Assembly (NCBI GenBank): GCA_947503365.1
Contig: CANNDT010000052.1
Coordinates: 1-30,434, forward strand
Length of the DNA: 30,434 bases
Direction of reading: 5' to 3'
Origin: CANNDT01 sp945876205
Lineage (GTDB): Bacteria; Acidobacteriota; Vicinamibacteria; Vicinamibacterales; UBA2999
Shown: in pieces, positions 6,977 through 14,338 of the stretch
How the letters are laid out: each line of letters begins with the position of its first letter
How positions within the stretch are numbered: the first letter of the stretch is position 1
Notes under the pieces: generated by a model
The model's input: the letters and a program-made list of their open reading frames with translations, nothing else
Database searches by the model: none
What the model was told of the DNA's origin: nothing
Position numbers and translations under genes: made by a program

Positions 6977-9907
6977 GTGGATACACCGTCAAGGAAACCC
7001 CCGGTCCGCGGCCCGCTCATCGTTCGAGGGGCCCGCACGCACAACCTGAAGAACATCGACGTCACGCTGCCGTCTGGCAAGCTGGTGATCATCACCGGCG
7101 TCAGCGGGTCGGGGAAGTCCTCGCTCGCCTTCGACACGATTTACGCGGAAGGGCAGCGCCGGTACGTCGAGTCGCTGTCGGCCTACGCCCGCCAGTTCCT
7201 CGAGCGGATGGAGAAGCCCGACGTCGACCGTGTCGAGGGGATCAGCCCGGCCATTGCGATCCGGCAGAAGAACAGCATTCGCAACCCGCGCTCGACGGTT
7301 GGCACGACCACCGAGATCCACGACTACATGCGGCTGCTCTTCGCCCGCGTCGGCAGGACCTTCTGTCGCCAGTGCGGCCAGGAGGTCATCCGCGAGACAT
7401 CTGAAGTCGTCTCCCGCCGCCTGAGCGAACTGCCCGAAGGCACGCGCGTCATGATCGGCTTCGAGCTGCCGGTGGTGGCGATGTCGACGCGCGCGGCGAG
7501 CGACGCGGAGGCGGTGGACGAAGCGGTCGACGGCGACGCCGGGTCCGAAGAGAAGAAGGAGAAGAACGGTGTCGATCCGGTGGCGGAAACGCTCAATCTT
7601 CTCCGCCGGCGAGGATTCGGGCGGCTGCTCCTCGACGGCCGTGCCGTGGTCTTCGAAGAGATCGACGCCGCGGCGCTGAAGGGTCGCACGTCGCTCGAGG
7701 TGATCGTCGACCGCCTTCGCATCGAAGGCGATCTTCGCAGCCGCCTCACCGGTTCGATCGAGACCTCCTATCAAGAGGGTGGCGGGGCCGCGTTTGCCAT
7801 CGTCATGCCGATGGAACCCGGAACCGGGAACCCGGAACCGGTTCGCATTGTTTTTTCAGAACGATTTGAGTGCCGTGCCTGCGGGATTACCTACGAGACG
7901 CCGCAGCCGCGCCTCTTCTCCTTCAACAACCCCTTCGGCGCCTGCCCGACCTGCCACGGCTTCGGCAACATCATCGAGCTCGACATGGACCTGGTCGTGC
8001 CCGATCAGTCGAAGTCGATCAACCAGGGTGCGATCGAACCGTGGAGCAAGCCGCACTACCGCGCGCAGCTCGCCGAGCTCAAGCGCGCGGCGAAGACGTC
8101 CGGCACCCGCCTCGACGTGCCGTGGGTTGACCTGACTCCGGAAGAGAAGCTCTTCGTCATCGAAGGCGGGGAAGACTTCGACGGCATCCGCGGCTTCTTC
8201 CGCTGGCTCGAGCGCAAGAAGTACAAGGTGCACGTCCGCGTGTTCCTGAGCCGCTACCGCGGCTACCTGCCGTGCCCCGACTGCGGGGGTGCACGTCTGC
8301 GCCGCGAGGCACGCGACGTCCGCGTTGGCGGGCGGACGATCGACGTCGTGTCGGCGCTGACGGTGCGCGAGGGGCAGCAGTTCTTCGCCGATCTCGAATT
8401 GAGCGAGAAGGACACGGCGGTCGCCGACAAGGTGCTCAAGGAGATCCGCCGCCGGCTGTCGTTCCTGAGCGACGTCGGTCTCGACTACCTGACGCTCGAC
8501 CGCTTGTCGTCGACGCTCTCGGGCGGCGAATCGCAGCGCATCAACCTGGCCACGTCGCTCGGGTCAGCGCTCGTGGGCACGTTGTATGTGCTCGACGAGC
8601 CGTCAATCGGCCTGCACTCCCGCGACAACCAGCGGCTCATCGACATCCTGCTGCAGCTCCGCGACCAGGGCAACACGGTCATCGTCGTTGAACACGACGA
8701 AGACATGATCCGCGTCGCCGACCATATCGTCGACATCGGCCTCGGGGCGGGCGAGCAGGGCGGGCGTGTGGTGTTTTCAGGAACGCTCGAGGGGTTGCTC
8801 CAGGAGCCGCGGTCGCTCACGGCGAAGTACCTGCGCCACGAGCTGGCGATCCCGGTGCCATCGCCGCGGCGCAGGGGAGTAGGCCAGAAGATCAGGCTCA
8901 AGGGCGCCGTCGAGCATAACCTCAAGAACATCGACATCGAGATCCCGCTCAATACCTTTACGTGCGTCACCGGCGTGAGCGGATCCGGCAAGTCGACGCT
9001 CGTGCACGACGTCCTGTATGCGGCTATCAAACGGGCGAAGGGTGACTGGGATCGCCGCGTCGGTACGTTCCGCACGCTCGAAGGTCTCGACTTCATCTCC
9101 GGCACCGTGCTCGTCGATCAGACGCCGATCGGCCGGACGCCGCGGTCCAATCCGGTCACCTACCTCAAGGCCTTCGATCCGATCCGCGAGCTGCTCGCCT
9201 CGACCAAGGACGCCAAGGCGCGCGGCCTGACGGCGAGCCACTTCTCGTTCAACGTGCCGGGCGGCCGCTGCGAGGCGTGCCAGGGCGAGGGCGAGGTGCG
9301 CGTCGAGATGCAGTTTCTCGCGGACGTCTTCGTCCCGTGCGAGCAGTGCGACGCGATGCGCTTCAAGCCGCAGGTGCTGGAGGTCAAGTACAAGGGGAAG
9401 AACGTCCACCAGGTGCTGGACATGACCGTGCGCGAAGCGCTGACGTTCTTCAGCACCTCGCCCAAGGTGCTGCGGCGTCTGCAAGTGCTCGACGAGGTTG
9501 GCCTCGGCTACCTGCGCCTGGGACAGCCGGCGACGACCCTGTCGGGAGGAGAAGCGCAGCGCATCAAGATCGCCGCGCACCTGGCGACGTTTGGCGGCGA
9601 CCGCCTGCTCTACATCCTCGACGAGCCGACGACCGGCCTGCATTTCGATGACATCGCGAAGCTGCTTGCCGCCTTCCGCAAGCTGGTGGAGGCGGGGCAC
9701 ACGCTGCTGGTCATCGAGCACAACCTCGACGTGATCAAGACGGCCGACTACCTGATCGATCTCGGGCCCGAAGGCGGCGACGCCGGCGGCCACGTCGTCG
9801 CCGTCGGCACGCCCGAGCAGGTCGTGCAGGTCGAGGCGTCCTATACCGGCAAGGCACTCCGTGAGGTGCTCGCCGCCGGCCGTTCGAATGCCTACGCGAC
9901 GAGATGA
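6977..9907 (+). CDS. uvrA: Excinuclease ABC subunit UvrA
   Basis: This is the DNA-damage sensor of nucleotide excision repair, an ABC-type ATPase that loads UvrB. The product has 976 residues from GTG 6977; TTG 6968 would add three, and no clear Shine-Dalgarno sequence decides between them. Visible features are Walker A loops GVSGSGKS at residues 41-48 and 666-674, ABC signatures LSGGESQR at 514-521 and LSGGEAQR at 855-862, and Walker B/D-loop sequences YVLDEPSIGLH and YILDEPTTGLH. Cysteine pairs lie at 130/133, 299/302 with 323/326, and 765/768 with 788/791; the last two sets are the family zinc modules. It is slightly longer than usual because of a charged insertion (GSEEKKEKNG, around residue 193) and a repeat-encoded loop at about 279-289. 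The downstream glycosylase gene overlaps its end, which makes a DNA-repair operon. Confidence 0.97.
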   Translation: MDTPSRKPPVRGPLIVRGARTHNLKNIDVTLPSGKLVIITGVSGSGKSSLAFDTIYAEGQRRYVESLSAYARQFLERMEKPDVDRVEGISPAIAIRQKNSIRNPRSTVGTTTEIHDYMRLLFARVGRTFCRQCGQEVIRETSEVVSRRLSELPEGTRVMIGFELPVVAMSTRAASDAEAVDEAVDGDAGSEEKKEKNGVDPVAETLNLLRRRGFGRLLLDGRAVVFEEIDAAALKGRTSLEVIVDRLRIEGDLRSRLTGSIETSYQEGGGAAFAIVMPMEPGTGNPEPVRIVFSERFECRACGITYETPQPRLFSFNNPFGACPTCHGFGNIIELDMDLVVPDQSKSINQGAIEPWSKPHYRAQLAELKRAAKTSGTRLDVPWVDLTPEEKLFVIEGGEDFDGIRGFFRWLERKKYKVHVRVFLSRYRGYLPCPDCGGARLRREARDVRVGGRTIDVVSALTVREGQQFFADLELSEKDTAVADKVLKEIRRRLSFLSDVGLDYLTLDRLSSTLSGGESQRINLATSLGSALVGTLYVLDEPSIGLHSRDNQRLIDILLQLRDQGNTVIVVEHDEDMIRVADHIVDIGLGAGEQGGRVVFSGTLEGLLQEPRSLTAKYLRHELAIPVPSPRRRGVGQKIRLKGAVEHNLKNIDIEIPLNTFTCVTGVSGSGKSTLVHDVLYAAIKRAKGDWDRRVGTFRTLEGLDFISGTVLVDQTPIGRTPRSNPVTYLKAFDPIRELLASTKDAKARGLTASHFSFNVPGGRCEACQGEGEVRVEMQFLADVFVPCEQCDAMRFKPQVLEVKYKGKNVHQVLDMTVREALTFFSTSPKVLRRLQVLDEVGLGYLRLGQPATTLSGGEAQRIKIAAHLATFGGDRLLYILDEPTTGLHFDDIAKLLAAFRKLVEAGHTLLVIEHNLDVIKTADYLIDLGPEGGDAGGHVVAVGTPEQVVQVEASYTGKALREVLAAGRSNAYATR
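7813..7841 (+). repeat. In-frame GGAACCC/GGAACCG heptamer array inside uvrA
   Basis: The segment is a perfect tandem of the 14-base unit GGAACCCGGAACCG, equivalent to four heptamers, plus one G. It encodes the Pro/Gly/Glu-rich loop MEPGTGNPEPVR just before the CRAC zinc-binding pair. It is the same heptamer type as the array in the antiporter gene. Confidence 0.75.
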
Positions 9908-10562
9908 CCGTTCGGCCCGTTCGGATCATCCGGACCGTTCGTCACGTCCTCGTTCCGTTCCCGTTCTCACTCGATCGTTTTACAGTCGACCAACGCTGAC
10001 CGTCGCCGAGGAACTGCTCGGCAAGGTGCTCGTGCATCGCACGCCTGGCGGTGTGGCTGCCGGGATGATCGTCGAGACCGAGGCCTACATCGGCGAAGAC
10101 GATCCCGCCTGTCACGCGGCGCCCGGTCCGACCAGGCGTAATGCTCCGCTCTATGGACCGCCGGGCCTCGCCTACGTCTACCTGAACTACGGCATCCACT
10201 ACCTGGTCAACGCCGTCACCGAGGCCGAGGGTCATCCGGCCGCCGTGCTGATTCGCGCGCTTCAGCCGGTGGAAGGGCTCGCGCTGATGCAGACGCGCCG
10301 GGCGCCAGACGGGCATCACATCGATGACGACGATCTCTGCCGCGGACCGGGAAACCTGACGCGCGCGCTCGGCATCATGCTGACCGACAACCTGCTCGAT
10401 CTGACGTCGAGCAACCTCGTCGTTGAAGATCGAGGTCTGACGGGCGGAAAAGTAGCGTGGGGATCTCGGATCGGGATTCGAGTGGGAGTGGAGAAGCCGT
10501 GGAGATGCTGGGTTGAAGGACACCCGTCGGTGTCAGGCGCAAAAGCAAAAAGGCGGACCTGA
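9888..10562 (+). CDS. mpg: 3-methyladenine DNA glycosylase (AAG/MPG family)
   Basis: The product is a base-excision repair glycosylase that removes alkylated or deaminated purines. From ATG 9888 it has 224 residues. The conserved core starts near residue 30 with RSFYSRPTLTVAEELLGKVLV. It contains the ETEAY motif with the catalytic Glu, DPACHA, the family signature YGPPGLAYVYLNYGIHYLVN, LIRALQP and RGPGNLTRALGI, and ends near IRVGVEKPWRCWVEGHPSVSG. ATG 9888 overlaps uvrA by 20 bases and gives an Arg-rich N-terminus encoded by degenerate CCGTTCGG/CGTTCCG repeats, so the true start may be later at an unrecognised codon. The last seven residues (AKAKRRT) are unconserved and are encoded by the hairpin that terminates the opposite operon; the stop codon lies at its apex. 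The family assignment is firm. Confidence 0.93.
   Translation: MPTRRDDRSARSDHPDRSSRPRSVPVLTRSFYSRPTLTVAEELLGKVLVHRTPGGVAAGMIVETEAYIGEDDPACHAAPGPTRRNAPLYGPPGLAYVYLNYGIHYLVNAVTEAEGHPAAVLIRALQPVEGLALMQTRRAPDGHHIDDDDLCRGPGNLTRALGIMLTDNLLDLTSSNLVVEDRGLTGGKVAWGSRIGIRVGVEKPWRCWVEGHPSVSGAKAKRRT
9906..9961. repeat. Degenerate CCGTTCGG/CGTTCCG repeats at the uvrA-mpg junction
   Basis: Copies of CCGTTCGG and CGTTCC follow one another between the uvrA stop and the first conserved mpg codons. They are loosely related to the reverse complement of the GGAACGG/GGAACCC heptamers found inside uvrA and the antiporter gene. Confidence 0.4.
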
Positions 10563-10577
10563 AAGGTCCGCCTCTAC
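10541..10577 (-). terminator. Intrinsic terminator of the 11878-10602 operon (GTAG-hairpin family)
   Basis: On the minus strand, GTAG (10577-10574) is followed by a perfect 10-bp stem, AGGCGGACCT at 10551-10560 pairing with AGGTCCGCCT at 10564-10573, around a 3-base loop. A T-rich tract (TTTTTGCTTTT) comes directly after. On the plus strand the mpg stop codon TGA (10560-10562) sits at the apex. The plus direction lacks a T tract, so termination should act mainly on the minus-strand operon. Confidence 0.8.
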
Positions 10578-10604
10578 TGACAACTGATAACCGACAACTG
10601 ATCA
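10577..10604 (-). repeat. TTGTCRG heptamer array 1
   Basis: Four adjacent heptamers, CTGACAA, CTGATAA, CCGACAA and the degenerate CTGATCA (TTGTCRG type on the minus strand), fill the gap between the stop codon at 10602 and the terminator. Confidence 0.7.
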
Positions 10605-11465
10605 GTGATGTTCGTCGGTGACGAGGTGCGGACCGTCTTTTTCGACGCACAGCGGCGGCTCGACGAGCGCATCCGTCGGGTCGGTTCTGAGCCGCAGCGT
10701 GCGGGGCGTCAGCTCCCACAGCTTGGTCATCACGTCGGGATCTTCGACGGTCGCCGAGTACGACAGCACGTCGCCGTCGCGCTTCAGCTTTTCAACCACG
10801 TGCATCTTGTCGGTGTGGAACCAGCCGTCGCCGTCGAGCCATGACTCGTCGGTGATCTGCGTGACGTCGACGACGAGCGTGTCGCCGTCCCAGCGGCCGA
10901 TTGAATCACCCATCCAGGACGGATCGACGTCCTGGCGATGTGGACGGCCATCGGTATAGATGACGCGAAAGGCCTTGCTGGCTTCGTAGAGAAACACGAC
11001 CTGACCAGGCGTTTGTACGATCTGGTTGGGCGGTCCCATGCGCGGCACGCCTTCGGGCTTGCAGTAGAAGGCCGGGTCGAGCCGCGTCTGGCGATCCGAG
11101 AAGTCTTTCAGCTTCGCCGCCAGCTCGGGTTTGTAGGGCGGCTTGTTGGGAACCGCCGCCTTCCGCGCGACGCCCCGCTTGTCGAGCGCCTTGAAGAGAT
11201 CCTGTCCCTCGAACGGGTCGGCTCCTTCGAGCGGAAACAACACCACCGTGGTGTTGCCCTGCTGAATCGCGGTCGAGCCCACCTGCGGGGCGCCGGGATT
11301 GCCGCCTCTCCAGATGCCACTGAGATCGGGATGTCCGTCAGCGGTGCGGGGCGTGGGCTTGGCGGGCGCGGACTTCGCCGTCGCCGCTGGCGCTTGCGCG
11401 CCGACGTTCACCGCCGCGACGCCAACCATGAGACACGAGGCGAGCAGGACGCGTGACAACTTCAT
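10602..11465 (-). CDS. Secreted protein of the acidobacterial [DN]L.G.W family, paralogue A
   Basis: The 287-residue product has a signal peptide (MKLSRVLLASCLMVGVAAVNVGAQ) and a low-complexity Ala/Pro/Lys stretch. It then shows the motif HPDLSGIWRGG near residue 48 and conserved blocks CKPEGVPRMGPP, QTPGQVVFLYE, FRVIYTDGRPH, WMGDSIGRWDGDTLVVDV and ATVEDPDVMTKLW. The same blocks occur in the products at 22590-23549 and 23963-24787, so the three form one family. I know of no established function; recurring Trp, Arg, His and Asp suggest a periplasmic or surface ligand-binding or catalytic beta protein, which is conjecture. ATG 11465 is chosen because it follows the preceding stop by two bases and begins the signal peptide. 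It is co-transcribed with the DUF6152 gene upstream and ends 28 bases before a strong terminator. Confidence 0.85.
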   Translation of the reverse strand: MKLSRVLLASCLMVGVAAVNVGAQAPAATAKSAPAKPTPRTADGHPDLSGIWRGGNPGAPQVGSTAIQQGNTTVVLFPLEGADPFEGQDLFKALDKRGVARKAAVPNKPPYKPELAAKLKDFSDRQTRLDPAFYCKPEGVPRMGPPNQIVQTPGQVVFLYEASKAFRVIYTDGRPHRQDVDPSWMGDSIGRWDGDTLVVDVTQITDESWLDGDGWFHTDKMHVVEKLKRDGDVLSYSATVEDPDVMTKLWELTPRTLRLRTDPTDALVEPPLCVEKDGPHLVTDEHH

Positions 11466-11467
11466 GG

Positions 11468-11878
11468 CTACTTCACCTTGCTGGCCTGTTCCGGATCGCC
11501 GAGCCAGATCACCAACTCGTGTCCGTCGGCGAACGTGATCTTGCGGAGAAACGCGAGCGGCGATCCGTTCCGCGCCTTGAAGGCGAGGAGCGTCACCTTC
11601 TGGCCGAGTCCGAGCGTTTCTTTCGTCAACCCACCGCGACGAAGGGTGCTGGGCGGAAAGGTTTCGACTTCCCACGCGCTGACCTTGCCCGCCTGGTCCG
11701 CGACGTCGACGTGCAGGTAGACATGCGGGTTCACCCATTCGACCTTGGTGATGACGCCGTTCAAGGTCACCGGCTGGCTCTCGTCGAACTGGGCGGCCAG
11801 CGAGTGGTGAGCGAGCACGGGCGCAGCCGCGGCGGCGAGCGCCACGATCATCAGCAGGGCAGTGACTGATATTCGCAT
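11468..11878 (-). CDS. DUF6152-type secreted small protein 1
   Basis: The 136-residue exported protein has a signal peptide ending at VLA before HHSLAAQFD (His24, His25). The conserved block VTLNGVITKVEWVNPHVYLHVDV contains further histidines, and the C-terminus ends ITFADGHELVIWLGD. The pattern AHHS..A.FD, then TKVEWVNPH...H.DV, is what I recognise as the DUF6152 family; function is unknown. The histidines suggest metal binding, which is inference. It opens a two-gene operon with the [DN]L.G.W protein two bases downstream. The homologue at 23560-23958 sits between two members of that same family, so the association is repeated. No Shine-Dalgarno sequence precedes the ATG; a TTTAAT box ends six bases upstream, which fits a leaderless mRNA. 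Confidence 0.85.
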   Translation of the reverse strand: MRISVTALLMIVALAAAAAPVLAHHSLAAQFDESQPVTLNGVITKVEWVNPHVYLHVDVADQAGKVSAWEVETFPPSTLRRGGLTKETLGLGQKVTLLAFKARNGSPLAFLRKITFADGHELVIWLGDPEQASKVK

Positions 11879-11884
11879 AGGGCA

Positions 11885-11890
11885 ATTAAA
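11885..11890 (-). promoter_or_regulatory. Candidate -10 box for leaderless transcription of the DUF6152-1 operon
   Basis: TTTAAT on the minus strand matches four of six -10 consensus positions and ends six bases before the ATG at 11878. Transcription would start at or next to the start codon. No -35 box or ribosome-binding site is evident. Confidence 0.35.
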
Positions 11891-11906
11891 ACATGAAAAC
11901 GCCGCG

Positions 11907-11912
11907 TATAAT
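11907..11912 (+). promoter_or_regulatory. Candidate -10 box of the esterase-cyclase-Mo hydroxylase operon
   Basis: A perfect TATAAT lies 49 bases before the ATG at 11962, followed by a GGGAG ribosome-binding site at about 11949-11953. The -35 region is AT-rich (TTAAAA at 11886-11891) but spaced only 15 bases away, so the call rests on the -10 box. Confidence 0.45.
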
Positions 11913-11961
11913 CGCCCCCAATCTTCACGTTTCCCCCAAATCTCAGCCGGGAGTATCAGCG

Positions 11962-12819
11962 ATGGATCGAATGAGCCGACGAGGCTTCCTTGGAACCGCC
12001 GGAATGGCCGCCGGGATGGGCGCTGTCCTGCCCGCGCTCGGCGCCGGCACCGCCGGCGCGCAAACCGGCGAGACGGCCATCGCCGTGGAGAAGAACGTCG
12101 TCTTTGGCAAGGGCGGCGAGATGGATCTCAAGTTGGACATCTACAAACCGCCGGCCGGCACCGAGAAGCGCATGGCGACCATTCATGTCCACGGCGGAGG
12201 ATTCACCGGTGGCAGCAAGGACACGCTCAGCGAGCGCATCCTGCCGTTCGCGCGGCGCGGCTACGTTGCCGTCGCGGCGCAGTATCGCCTTGCCGGGCAG
12301 GCCAAGTGGCCGTCGCAGATCGACGACGTGAAGTCGGCGATTCGCTGGACGCGGGCGAACGCGGCGATGCTCGGCATCAATCCCGATCGGATTGCGATTG
12401 TCGGCTACTCCGCCGGCGGCTTGCTCGCGCTCAACGCGGCAGGCCTTCAGGATCCGCCGGTGGCAGCCTGCGCCGCGTTCTACGCGGTCACTGACGAGCC
12501 GAGCCCGATCCTGCCCGAGGGGCTCGATGCCGCCGCGCGCCGCGCGACGACGCCTGCGACCAACATCTCGGCGCGCTTCGCGCCCACCGTGTTGTTTCAT
12601 GGCGTGGCCGACACCACCGTGCCGATCGAGAGCAGCCAGAAGTTCTTCCAGATGCTCCGCGAGGCCAAGGTGACGACCGAGCTGCACACCTACGCAGGCG
12701 CGCCGCACATCTTCGACCAGGTGCCGGCATTTGCCGCGGCGTCGGCGCTGATGTTCGACCTCTTCGTCGATCGATACGTCCTGAATCCTCGACCATTTCT
12801 TCCACCACGGAGGGGCTGA
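11962..12819 (+). CDS. Tat-exported alpha/beta-hydrolase (BD-FAE/esterase-lipase type)
   Basis: The 285-residue protein starts with a twin-arginine signal (SRRGFLGTAGMAAG, Arg6 and Arg7) and a stretch ending AGA-Q. The oxyanion-hole motif HGGG is at residues 77-80, nucleophile Ser150 in GYSAGG, Asp217 in HGVADTTVP and His249 in GAPHIF. This is a complete alpha/beta-hydrolase triad of the esterase/lipase class that includes BD-FAE. The substrate is unknown; esters of small aromatic or sugar compounds are plausible. ATG 11962 has GGGAG nine bases upstream and places the Tat motif at the N-terminus; an upstream in-frame ATG at 11893 would not. Its stop codon overlaps the ATG of the cyclase gene (TGATG), so the two are translationally coupled. 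The Tat signal implies folding in the cytoplasm and action in the periplasm or envelope. Confidence 0.9.
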   Translation: MDRMSRRGFLGTAGMAAGMGAVLPALGAGTAGAQTGETAIAVEKNVVFGKGGEMDLKLDIYKPPAGTEKRMATIHVHGGGFTGGSKDTLSERILPFARRGYVAVAAQYRLAGQAKWPSQIDDVKSAIRWTRANAAMLGINPDRIAIVGYSAGGLLALNAAGLQDPPVAACAAFYAVTDEPSPILPEGLDAAARRATTPATNISARFAPTVLFHGVADTTVPIESSQKFFQMLREAKVTTELHTYAGAPHIFDQVPAFAAASALMFDLFVDRYVLNPRPFLPPRRG

Positions 12820-13829
12820 TGCGAACGCTGACTGGTGTCCTCGTACTGGCGACTTTCATCCTGTCGGGCAGCATGCTGGCCGCCCAGACGCGCGAGCAGG
12901 GACCGTGGTGGCCGTCGAAGTACGGCGCCAGGGATCAGGCGGGCGCCTCGAACCTGATCACTCCTGAGAAGATCATCAAGGCGCTGCGCATCCCGAAGAC
13001 CGGCCAGGCCTACGAGCTGGGGCGCATCTACGAACCGAGCATGCCGCAGTACGGCAACCGTCCCTACTATCTCAACGTCCAGCCCGCGCCCATCCCGCAG
13101 AAAGAAGGCGAGGGGGTTGCGCACGGCGACTACTTCACCGGCTACCTCGGACAGATGGGCACCCAGTTCGATGCGCTCGGCCACCAGGGCGAGGCGCTGA
13201 AGATGGCCGATGGTTCGGTGAAGATGCTCTTCTACAACGGCTTCACCGAGCAGGAGTTGACCGGGGGGAACCGCGGCCAGGGAGGGCTCGAGGCACTGGG
13301 CGTCGAGCACGTCAAGCCGATCATCACGCGCGGCATCCTCGTCGACGTCGCTGGATACAAGAACGTCGAGGTGCTCGGCAGCCGTTACGAAGTGACGCTC
13401 GCTGACGTCCGCGGTGCGCTGGCGAAGCAGGGCGTATCCGAAGACAGCATCGAGGCGGGCGACGCCATCCTGTTCAACTACGGATGGGCGGTGAACTGGA
13501 ACAATCCCGCCAAGTACAACGACAGCCGTTTCTTCGTCGGTGAAAACCAGGGATCACCCGGCATCGGCATCGAGGTCGCGCGCTGGCTGATCTCGAAGAA
13601 CGTATCGATGGCCGGCGCCGACAGCTGCTGCGTCCAGGTGCAGCCGGGGCTGACGCCCAATGCCGGCAACGTGCACCACGAGCTGTTCTTCGCGGGCATC
13701 TTCCTGCTCGAGAACATGGATCTGCGAGAGCTGGCGCGCGACCGCGTCTACGAGTTTCTGTATCTGAACCTGACGGAACGAATCAAGGGTGCGACCGGCT
13801 CGCCCGTGCGGCCGGTCGCGATCAGGTAG
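12819..13829 (+). CDS. Secreted cyclase-family (kynurenine formamidase-like) metal-dependent hydrolase
   Basis: The 336-residue protein has a Sec signal peptide (MRTLTGVLVLATFILSGSMLAAQ). Its core belongs to the cyclase superfamily that includes bacterial kynurenine formamidase and isatin hydrolase. The metal-binding segment is HGDYFTGYLGQMGTQFDALGHQG; the long subgroup commonly has GTQ.D in place of GTH.D. Further conserved features are TRGILVDV, EAGDAILFNYGW and GSPGIGIEVARWL. Members open amide or lactam bonds, often in aromatic or N-heterocyclic breakdown. ATG 12819 overlaps the preceding stop and has GGAGG at 12809-12813. It is followed five bases later by the [2Fe-2S] subunit gene. The pairing with a molybdenum hydroxylase suggests hydrolysis of an oxidised heterocycle, but this is inference from gene order and no substrate is fixed by sequence. 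Confidence 0.88.
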   Translation: MRTLTGVLVLATFILSGSMLAAQTREQGPWWPSKYGARDQAGASNLITPEKIIKALRIPKTGQAYELGRIYEPSMPQYGNRPYYLNVQPAPIPQKEGEGVAHGDYFTGYLGQMGTQFDALGHQGEALKMADGSVKMLFYNGFTEQELTGGNRGQGGLEALGVEHVKPIITRGILVDVAGYKNVEVLGSRYEVTLADVRGALAKQGVSEDSIEAGDAILFNYGWAVNWNNPAKYNDSRFFVGENQGSPGIGIEVARWLISKNVSMAGADSCCVQVQPGLTPNAGNVHHELFFAGIFLLENMDLRELARDRVYEFLYLNLTERIKGATGSPVRPVAIR

Positions 13830-13834
13830 CCGTC

Positions 13835-14338
13835 ATGCCGACGACACTCACCGTCAACCGGCGTGTGGTCGAAGTCGAAGCGGCGCCGGACACGCCGCTT
13901 CTGTACGTGCTGATGAACGACCTCGAGCTGCAGGGGCCGCGCTTCGGCTGCGGCCTCGCGCAGTGCGGTTCGTGTTCGGTGCTCGTCGACGGCGTCGAGA
14001 CGCGCTCATGCGTCACGCCGCTCGAGCGCGTCGCCGGCAAGTCGATCACCACGCTCGAGGGGCTGTCCGCCTGGTACGCGCAGCAGAAGAAGCTGGCGAC
14101 TGCGCCTGACCTCCATCCCCTCCAGCAGGCGGTGATCGACGAGCAGGCGATCCAGTGCGGCTACTGCTACAACGGGCTGATCGTCAAAGGCGCGGAGCTG
14201 TTGTCACAGAACGCGCAGCCCACCGACCAGCAGATTCGCACCGCGATGAACGGACATCTCTGCCGGTGCGGCACCTATCCGCGGATGATGAAAGCGATCC
14301 AGCGGGCCGCGCGGACGATGGCTGGAGGTGCGGCATGA
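13835..14338 (+). CDS. [2Fe-2S] small subunit of a molybdenum hydroxylase (IorA/CoxS-like)
   Basis: The 167-residue electron-transfer subunit carries both family clusters. The plant-ferredoxin-type cluster uses Cys39, Cys44, Cys47 and Cys59 (FGCGLAQCGSCSV and SCVTP). The C-terminal cluster uses Cys108 and Cys111 (QCGYC) and Cys143 and Cys145 (CRCGTYPRM). It most resembles isoquinoline 1-oxidoreductase alpha subunits, which pair with a single large Mo subunit and lack a separate FAD protein; no FAD subunit gene is present here. There is no signal peptide, so it would be exported by hitch-hiking with the Tat-tagged large subunit. Its stop overlaps the large-subunit start (ATGA at 14335-14338), which indicates translational coupling. 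Electrons probably leave to a cytochrome c or another periplasmic acceptor, as in the IorAB group. Confidence 0.94.
   Translation: MPTTLTVNRRVVEVEAAPDTPLLYVLMNDLELQGPRFGCGLAQCGSCSVLVDGVETRSCVTPLERVAGKSITTLEGLSAWYAQQKKLATAPDLHPLQQAVIDEQAIQCGYCYNGLIVKGAELLSQNAQPTDQQIRTAMNGHLCRCGTYPRMMKAIQRAARTMAGGAA

Noticed and set aside
11468..11885. One long frame joining the upstream region to paralogue A as a 427-residue protein
   Set aside because: The first 140 codons are an out-of-frame shadow of the DUF6152-1 gene; the signal peptide of paralogue A begins at 11465.
13152..13192. Inactivated metal site in the cyclase (GTQ.D instead of GTH.D)
   Set aside because: The long subgroup of the cyclase family commonly has Gln at this place, so it is not evidence for loss of function.
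14155..14334. N-terminal extension of the Mo hydroxylase large subunit
   Set aside because: This stretch is the small-subunit gene in another frame; the ATGA overlap and Tat signal fix the start at 14335.
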